From Hydractinia symbiolongicarpus (lineage: Eukaryota > Cnidaria > Hydrozoa > Anthoathecata > Hydractiniidae): DNA of 64,000 nt. Below the pieces are notes generated by a model. The model was not told the origin of the DNA, searched no databases, and saw nothing but the letters and a program-made list of their open reading frames with translations. The position numbers were made by a program, and so were the translations under genes. Location: positions 28,148,001-28,212,000 of the forward strand of contig NC_079883.1 of assembly GCF_029227915.1 (NCBI RefSeq), read 5' to 3'. How positions within the stretch are numbered: the first letter of the stretch is position 1; every line of letters begins with the position of its first letter. Shown piece after piece: positions 57,301-64,000 of the stretch.

Positions 57301-59661
57301 AATGGACCTAAATTATGCCAGGTGGAAAAGATCTAACAACAAATTTGACTTACCAACCTCAAAGAATTTTTAATTATAGAAATTTTTAATTATTATATAT
57401 GACAAAATTTGACTTATTTTTTTCATTAGCACTTGTTTGAACGTCTAAGCAAACTGTCTATATCAGCTAATTTTATTTACAATTAATGATTTTTGTCAAT
57501 TTAAGCTTGATAAAAAAAGTCACACCATTTTTGATCTTGATCTTGATCAGATTTTTAAAAGTTATTTAAACTTTTGCTTCGTTATTTAGACTATTCTTTG
57601 AACTCATGGAAATTGTACACATAAATTACTTTTTTTCACAAATATTTATACTGACTTCCACTCGAACAAATTTTGCCACGTAAAACGAAAAGGGTTGCAA
57701 AACTCAGCAAACAAAGCCATTCTTTAAAGTTGTTACTTCCCACCATATGACAAACTTGTTAAACGACACAAACACATGTTCGTAGTCTCGTCATAAAAAT
57801 CTGCATGCTTTTGTTGTTGATGTTTTACATTCAGTGATATTTGTTTTGTGTATGTCCTTCTCCAAGGTGTGTGAAGTAATAGCTAGCTTTTAAGCAAAAA
57901 TACAATGAAAATTAACACACCTATGTATGCTCCTAAAATTTAACCAAGCCGACTCCATGATATAAGTTTTTACTTATGAACTGAGTGAGAAAATTAACTC
58001 ACATGTTATACTCTATGATGTACAACACAAAAGAAAGTTTAATTTTTTGATATAGCATTTAAAAAATATAATAAAAAGTGCAAGTTGTAAATAATTTTAT
58101 TCGCCACATAACGTAATATTTTCCTTGAGAAGATTTATTTAATGGAAAAAATGAGCTCCACATAATACGCTCTTAACAACAGAGCATATGCTCTAACAGC
58201 AAAAATGTTTGATATGCAAACAGTTTTCATAAAATGGTAAACCGCCTCTATAATGGAAAAGTTTTTTATGTCATTTTGCTATGGGTTAGCAAAACGGAGT
58301 GGAACTTGGTACCTCAGTTGTATTGTTTCTATCTTCCATTGGTAGCAGTAATATGTAGGTTTGATAAACAGTGAACGATGTTCCTGAAAACATAGAACAT
58401 AATGGTAACATCGGATATTTCTAATGCAAAAGATTTATGTGAGAAAAACTTTGGAAAATTTTTGGTAAAACAAACAAACAAACAAACAATGAATAGATAA
58501 ATTGTGACTGAATAATATTCTACTGCGCAGCAAACTTAATTTTTTGTTTTTTTTAGTACAAATCTCTTAAATACCATGTTAGTCTAGTTATAGATAAATA
58601 TATAGTCCATAAAAGAACATTATTAACCTGTATGTGCAGCTCATTCATGCTTACCGTAACAACATATTCTTTATACTTTTGCTTGACACCAAATGGATAG
58701 GTTCCTGGATTCGAACAAACCACTTCTGTGGAAACCTGACTAAATTTGTAAGAATAGAAAAAATAACATTCCACTTCATGAAAATATGATTTTTTATAAG
58801 TAGTGTATTTTACCTCTTATTTCTAATCTCACATAATGTCTCGTCAGCATACCATCTTAGACCGTTTTCACTCCATGTTGTTCTGTTGTTATATACAACC
58901 TGAAACTACAGATCATAAAGTGACAAGCTAGTGTATCCTCACAGTTAAGTATGTATGTCAAATCATAGCATTATACCAAAAATGGTCGTTAAAAAGTTGT
59001 CTATTCTTACCAAGACTATAAAGATAAAAAATGCTGTCTGAGTAAATTCTCCTTTCTTAAGTTCAACACTAGCTAAACAAACTACTTTTTTGGAAGAAAC
59101 TTTGAAACTTTGTAGTTTTTAGCAATTTCCACCAAAGTCTTCAATATATATCACTATTTAAAGTTTATTTTTAAAAAACTTTTCTCCAACAAAATTTTGA
59201 GGAACACTGTTTAATATCTTGAATACTTGCTTGTACAAAAAAAATTTTCTGTACGAAAATCTTCAAACTTACGCAAATTTACTCGTTACAATGCAAAAGT
59301 TATCTTCTGTGTAAGTTCCTTTCAATTAAGTATTAACAAAACTTACTGGAACATTAGCTGCTGGTGATACACTGAACTCGTCGAACAACTGAACTCTAAA
59401 CTTTCACAACATAATAACTAATGACAGAGATATGTTTGCTTAAAATACAAAAAAAATAAAATAAAAATAAAACAGTAGTATAGCGCTATATAGTAAGCTT
59501 CAGCATATTCTTTTGTTTGCTTATAACATTTCTTGCAAAATCCATAATGGTTGAAACAAAAACGGTGAATAAAAGGTAAAAATTAAAGATGCGTACCTCC
59601 AATAAGCATGCTGAGGAGGAATCAGAAGTGAAATGGTAAAAAATAACATCAAAAAACTCAT
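42350..59661 (-). CDS. CATSPERE: CatSper auxiliary subunit epsilon-like protein
   Basis: Type I membrane subunit of the sperm-flagellum Ca2+ channel complex. Exons 5' to 3': 59597-59661, 59347-59395, 58814-58899, 58628-58739, 58313-58383, [gap], 53898-53933, 53359-53477, 52796-52897, 52363-52424, 52164-52225, 51481-51515, 51350-51385, 50931-50955, 50423-50546, 50024-50070, 49382-49432, 49143-49217, 48481-48573, 48350-48407, 48146-48229, 48005-48067, 47569-47652, 47322-47355, 47073-47145, 46000-46047, 45416-45499, 45230-45264, 45069-45147, 44920-44975, 43033-43107, 42739-42942, 42350-42527. Phases chain from 53933 to the stop, and separately through the first five exons. About 800 residues are placed: signal peptide; N-terminal Cys-rich part (DETLCEIRNKSQ..CSNPGTYPFG, YYCYQWK) resembling CatSper epsilon; membrane span from 42739-42942; about 75-residue cytosolic tail. 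At least one exon is missing from 53934-58312. Delta/epsilon paralogy is not fully separable by eye. Confidence 0.75.
43110..44919. other. Long intron of the CatSper-like gene
   Basis: 1.8 kb between two coding exons. I see no element or coding block here; the plus ORFs at 43098-43310 and 44236-44445 have no domain. Confidence 0.4.
48702..48750. repeat. Inverted repeat, 21-bp arms, 7-bp loop
   Basis: TGTAGATGTGTAATATTCCTG is mirrored by its reverse complement with one mismatch around AATTCAA, directly before the 47-bp tandem array in an intron of the CatSper-like gene. Confidence 0.7.
48751..49067. repeat. About 47-bp tandem array, 7 degenerate copies
   Basis: Units beginning GAATTGATGAGTGG-like start at about 48751, 48790, 48832, 48879, 48926, 48974 and 49021. 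Each contains GTAATGCAA and ACACTGTAATCT-like phrases. The first two units are shorter. It lies in the intron between exons 48481-48573 and 49143-49217. Confidence 0.75.
54108..54172 (+). repeat. SINE-like repeat, 3' portion
   Basis: GGATCGAATCCCGCTCACTGCCAGGC, followed by a tail with CAAAGTAGTTCTTCT; same family as 20632-20698. It lies at the edge of the transposon-filled intron. Confidence 0.55.
54504..55745 (-). pseudogene. Pogo/Tigger-like DDE transposase, degenerate
   Basis: Pieces in order on the minus strand: KKRGRPNLLPEEIM and a helix-rich DNA-binding part (55745-55400); NFDQTPLSYI at about 55250 with the first catalytic Asp; a middle part in another frame ending LLIYDVFKGQ near 54890 with a second Asp; LTHKFQPLDINVNRVDKGFL; and a terminal part to 54504. 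The NFDQTP and QPLD motifs are typical of the Tigger/jerky branch of pogo-like DDE transposases. At least two frame changes were seen, so this copy is dead. It sits in an intron of the CatSper-like gene in the same orientation. Confidence 0.75.
56287..56669 (+). pseudogene. Accessory transposon ORF, divergent to the transposase
   Basis: One frame (56287-56508) reads EIASRGWHVYGKTV, DALDVDSYAVAW and ITAGHVGQM, a pattern I associate with a second ORF of cnidarian transposons. The reading then shifts frame and ends in ILKYLEQIIRKNYEPKLEY and an Asp/Glu-rich tail (stop at 56669). The central part seems deleted. Its position about 550 bp from the transposase start on the opposite strand suggests a two-gene transposon. 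Confidence 0.5.
56670..58312. other. Remainder of the transposon-bearing intron
   Basis: Transposon terminal DNA and intron. At least one CatSper-like exon should lie between 53934 and 58312 because the phase-2 end of 58313-58383 does not fit the phase-0 start of 53898-53933. A minus-strand ORF at about 57719-57645 (FAEFCNPFRFTWQNLFEWK) is a weak candidate. Nothing else is supported. Confidence 0.3.
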
Positions 59662-60312
59662 TTTCTAGTCTAAAACTGAAAACGAAAGAAATCTTGAGTT
59701 GTGGTCTTACAAAACAACTATGACTTTCTAAAGATAAAGTTAAAGATAAATGATTGCTTGTCTGTATAAATTGCAGATTGTAACAACACTAGCTAATTGA
59801 ACAAATTAAACAGATTAATCAAAAATTGTTGTTGTAATTATCATTCCAGCTTAACACAGCAGCCGCAAAAAAATGACACCCCCCCCCCCCCCCCAATTCA
59901 CAACATCGTGGTTAAATTCTATTTTGCTTGCACAATAAGTTAATCATTCAAATGTAAAAACAGTTTATTGTGGAAAATGCATCTACCAAAGTTCCACTTG
60001 GCAGGTCATATTACAAAACAGATTGTAAATTTTTTGCTGGCGTTGATTTTTATAAATTAAACGAGCATTTGTAAAGGTTTCTTTCAAATAAATTTGTTTG
60101 TTTCGTTTAATATATAAATTTAACCAATAAATTGTTTTGTTTTGTTTGATTTGTTTGTGTGAAGATAGCAAAAGAAAAAATCACATGAAGTTAAAAAAGA
60201 TGTTACAAATATTTACTGAGTGTTCTGCGATGCATGTTATTGAATCGAATACTCACTAGATTTGTCTAAAGATAATCACCTGAAATACATAGGTGTGTTA
60301 GCCAACTATTAC
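59662..60312. other. Spacer between the helical-repeat gene and the CatSper-like gene
   Basis: Both neighbours read leftwards, so this holds the 3' end of the first and the promoter of the second. A 17-bp C tract lies at 59879-59895. No extra gene seen. Confidence 0.5.
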
Positions 60313-63300
60313 TTAAAAGAAAAATAAACTAATCCTACCACTATGTATCAACAAGTGTTCCAGGATGTCTCTCCCCTCTATGACATAGCAGGCAACAAGA
60401 CTTGCCTTCGATTTTGCAAAAAGAGGTTTTATTGAGGACGTTTTCTGTGATATATAACTGAAGAACCTAGGTCTATGAGATGTTTACAAATCAAGTTCAA
60501 AAGAGCAATTTCTGAAGATCAACTGCAGTCGTCAATTTTCTAGATTTCATGCAATACAGATATGATTTTGAACTTAAGTAAACATATTCAGTTTGATTTC
60601 AATTGTACTTAGACACTAAATCCGTTTTCATGCAACCTGCTGGGTACTACAAAAAACAATTAACGATGATTTGGATGAGGATGATCTTTCATAAAAAATA
60701 CAGATAAAATCCTATTAGTTTGACGAAAATTTAAAATAGGTAACTAAGGACAAACAGCTTACAAAATTTGTAATAAAATTCCTAATTTTTGTCGTTATAA
60801 TTTTTCACCATTTATCTTTATAAAAATAATTAAACTTTTGCTTTTATTCTTTCAAAGTAGGAACCAATCAAAGATTGAAGCACTGATGGTAGTGTATACT
60901 AAAATAAAAAACAATAAAAAAACAATAAGGGAACTAATTTTTACTACAAATAGACAAATAAAAATCGCAAAAATATACCTTGCCACTTGTTTCTTTAAGA
61001 AATTTAGAAAACTCATCGATTTCAACAGCTGCAGTGTTTTTAAGATTTCCAAAGTCAGACAATAATAACAAAAGCTTTAACAGGCGATAACATTTTGTAA
61101 AGTTCTTTCGATGTCCAAACAAACCATACGTGCTTCTTTCTATCGCTGCTGTACAACATTTTTCAAATTGAAGCAGTTTTGATATAATACTTTTGCATGT
61201 TTTTACAATGTCTTCTTGTATTACCAAAAAGTCTTCATCGGAACAACTTTGCAGAGAAATTTGTTTTGCAATCTAAAACATAAATCTCAACAGTAGGCCA
61301 GATGGAATGCTTGTACGATAAATAGAAAAGCCGCATGCATAAAGATGTTATTATCTTCATGTTATATATAATGGAATATTCAGAGAATAATATTCAGAGA
61401 AACACAATGAAACTATTTTATGTCGGACATTAGTCTTGCAATGTTGTACTTACCTCCCAATATTTGAATGATAGTTCAATGACTACTACTTCTTCTTGAT
61501 ACAAGTTCATACTTTCTTGTTCAAATAAGATTAAATCACTAAAAAAGCAACAATGTAAAGTGTCATAACAAATAACAAATAAAATCAAAATACTACTTCA
61601 AGGTAAAAAACTTTTAAAAAAAATTCAGTTTTGTATTTGTTTTTGTATTTGTTTCCATAAAATCTTGAATAAAAATCGCACATTTTTAATCTCAGGGTTT
61701 AATTTCAAGAAATACCACTTTTTCATGGTTTTTTTCAAGGTCCTGATAGACAGTACACTATTTGTTATAGTACTTAACTGCTTCTTTAGCTTTTTGAATG
61801 TACAAATTTATCATCTATAATTTATCAAATAGATGAAGTAGTATTTAAACACACTAAATTGTTATAATAATCTTTTGTTTCTACATTTGGAATAGTTTAG
61901 CCTTTTAATATTGCTCTATGTATGTATTTATTACTTTTCTTGGGTCTATAAATTCTGGATTAAAAACATTTAAATAAAAAATTTCATTTCCTTGAAACCA
62001 AATTCATTTACACATTTTGACAGCTATTACAAAACGTAGTGCTTAGCTATATAAAAGAGTAGCAAGCAAGTATTATACTTGCTGTGGTTATACAAATAAA
62101 AATCTTACTCTGATAATTTGAAAGATGTATTTTATTGCAGTTATAAAATGTACCAACCTTTCTTCACTTGTGTCTTTATGTTGATAAATGATAACACTTG
62201 TCAACCATTTCAAATAACATTTATTTTTCCTACTTGCAACTACTGCAAATAAACTTTCTAATGTTCGATTGCTTTGCATCTTGGTTTTGCAGTTCACATC
62301 TGCCAAGTGGTTTAAGAAATTCAAGCTTGTATTAGCTTGTTGTCGAACTGTTTCATCTTCATCTTGTAAAAGTCGCAGTGATGCAGTTAATAAACTTAAA
62401 AATAAAATAGACAATTTTAGTGCATACCTTGTCCCAAGAAAATAACAAGGCACAAAACTAACATGAACTTATCCCAAGAAAATAACAAGGTACAAAACTA
62501 ACATGAACTTACATGAAAGAATTTAACGTAAATGCTATAACAACTTATGAAAAAAAAATTTTTAATTAATGAGATTCAGCTCAACTGGCTGTAAATCAGA
62601 AAACCGAAATGACAAAATTTGATAGACATGTTGATCTTTTTTAAGAAGGAGTTCATTGACAATCAGTTTCTCTTGCTTTCTTCAAAACTTTTACAATAAA
62701 AGCTGCCCTCCAGCCTGCCTTAATTACATTGAAGTGAACCATGCATGCTATCAAACGGAATGAAGTATGTGTGTGGGATCTGTATTGCAATTACTCGATA
62801 AATAAATTGTGAAACTTTATCATGTTTTAAATTAAGTAGTAACATCCTGAATATTTACTTCACACTTTATTAAGACACATTTAATTAACGTGAATTTCCT
62901 ATTCTTTAAATAAAGAAAGGTATGAAAAACTTCTTTTGTCAGCTATTCACATGCAATACAACATTTACCTTTCTATAGACGCGGTATAGTATTCACAATC
63001 TCCTTCTTCATGTAATTTGAATAATGGCTTAAAGACAGCAAGTGATAAGGCTACACTAAGTCGTAAATCTTCACTATTCTCAGCACTGCTAAATTTTAGA
63101 ATCATCTGTGAAACATGATTGACATCCAATGAGAATTTTTCATCATTTTCTTCTAATAAAAACACAACAACCACGCTGATAGTTGGTAAAACAGATGGCC
63201 ACATACCAGGAAGGAGTGTTGATAAATTCAAGAGTCTGTGGTAAAATGACACACAGTCAATGGATCCCAAGAACACTTTGTTATTGTTTAAGCAATTCAA

Positions 63301-64000
63301 AAACTTTAATGCGCTTTCTAGTAAATTCTTATTTCCACTTGTCAAAATGACATGGATTGCAAAACATGACAAGCTGTTGATGTGCAACTCTTTCTCTTCA
63401 GGAATATACTGACGTGCAAAACCAAATAATAAAGTATGAAGATCAGTGGATCCAAATTCAATCAGAAGATTTAAAACGGATGTATCTAAAGGTAATGGTT
63501 TATAATATATAATATACTAGTGATTTATGGATGATCCAGACATAAAGACATTTCCTACTAAATGCAAGATTTTTTCCATTCCCTTTATCAGCTGTGTGCA
63601 TTTCTAATGAATTAAGTGGTCTACTAAGATGGTAAGAGGATGTAAGTAAAGCTAATTTCCTCCACTTTTTTAGTTATGTACTATTTTAATCCACAGGTGG
63701 CATGCAGCTTAAGAATAGAATTATATTTTTTCATAGCCTACTGTGGTGACATGACACCCAACCTTCTAGTCTGCTATTAATCATTTAACAAAAACTAAAT
63801 ACAATAATAAAAAATGCCATTATAATATAAGCTATTTATACAATGCTTTTAAAAATCAAAAGGTAAAAATTCCTACCGTTACTGTTTAAAATAGTTGTAA
63901 CAACAGCATGTGTTAAGGACTTTTCGAGAAATACTTTACCAATTGCAATGTTTTTCATCTTTTGCAATGACATTAGTGTTTTTTTTGTGAAATTTTTCAA
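60313..64000 (-). CDS. Large helical-repeat (HEAT/ARM-like) protein, C-terminal part
   Basis: Six exons with matching phases: 63877-64000 (runs off the window), 62969-63485, 62158-62394, 61454-61538, 60979-61272, 60313-60444 (TAA at 60313-60315). They encode the last 462 residues, almost wholly amphipathic helices with Leu-rich pairs, for example ASLRLLQDEDETVRQQANTS, a typical HEAT/ARM unit, then LFEQESMNLYQEEVVV and a helical C-terminus. No enzyme motif is seen. The LFE..S.NLY segment recalls the C-terminal part of THADA-like tRNA-methylation scaffold proteins, but upstream exons do not clearly show THADA features and other HEAT proteins (for example MEI1) are possible, so no symbol is given. 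Confidence 0.75.

Noticed and set aside
59879-59895. Poly-C tract as a regulatory element
   Set aside because: A simple homopolymer with no supporting context.

Overview
The window looks like nuclear DNA of an early-branching animal, most probably a hydrozoan cnidarian. The reasons are strong AT-richness, genes split into many short exons with GT-AG introns, animal-type genes (RPS16, COQ6, a GT31 glycosyltransferase, a CatSper auxiliary subunit) and transposon-protein types that I associate with cnidarian genomes. The taxon is an inference; no organelle or bacterial gene organisation is present.

Layout. 1-3565 (minus): exons of a small EF-hand-like gene, model incomplete. 3566-6564: repeats only, including a tRNA-Cys-like SINE, a TTAA-flanked non-autonomous element and, nested in it, a 71-bp MITE with 9-bp target duplication. 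6565-7308 (plus): RPS16 with a 5'TOP-like leader exon and one coding exon. 7954-18973 (plus): COQ6 in 11 exons whose phases all agree; its 5.3-kb intron 6 holds an inverted-repeat element, hairpins and a small antisense ORF. 19000-25400: mostly repeats, with LINE fragments, a 278-bp AT microsatellite and a weak small-gene candidate at 19507-20120. 25547-26829 (plus): two-exon GT31 glycosyltransferase. 26900-41900: a transposon graveyard with dispersed repeats carrying a 17-bp minisatellite, three fragments of one transposon-protein type, a 2.36-kb element with about 340-bp terminal inverted repeats, and a nearly complete CR1/L2-type non-LTR retrotransposon (33361-36958, minus) with a 2A-like motif near its N-terminus. 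42350-59661 (minus): a CatSper epsilon-like gene; 32 exons were placed and the splice phases chain from the stop codon back to 53933. A degenerate pogo/Tigger-like transposon lies in the gap before the five N-terminal exons. 60313-64000 (minus): the 3' part of a helical-repeat (HEAT/ARM-like) gene that runs off the right edge.

The host genes do not form a pathway. RPS16 and COQ6 are housekeeping genes (ribosome; mitochondrial ubiquinone synthesis). The CatSper-like gene suggests a sperm-flagellum Ca2+ channel complex, and its predicted cytosolic tail carries two adjacent PKA-type basic motifs. The most interesting observations are the 2A-like motif in the LINE, the nested transposon cluster with long terminal inverted repeats, and the CatSper gene structure with its tail.
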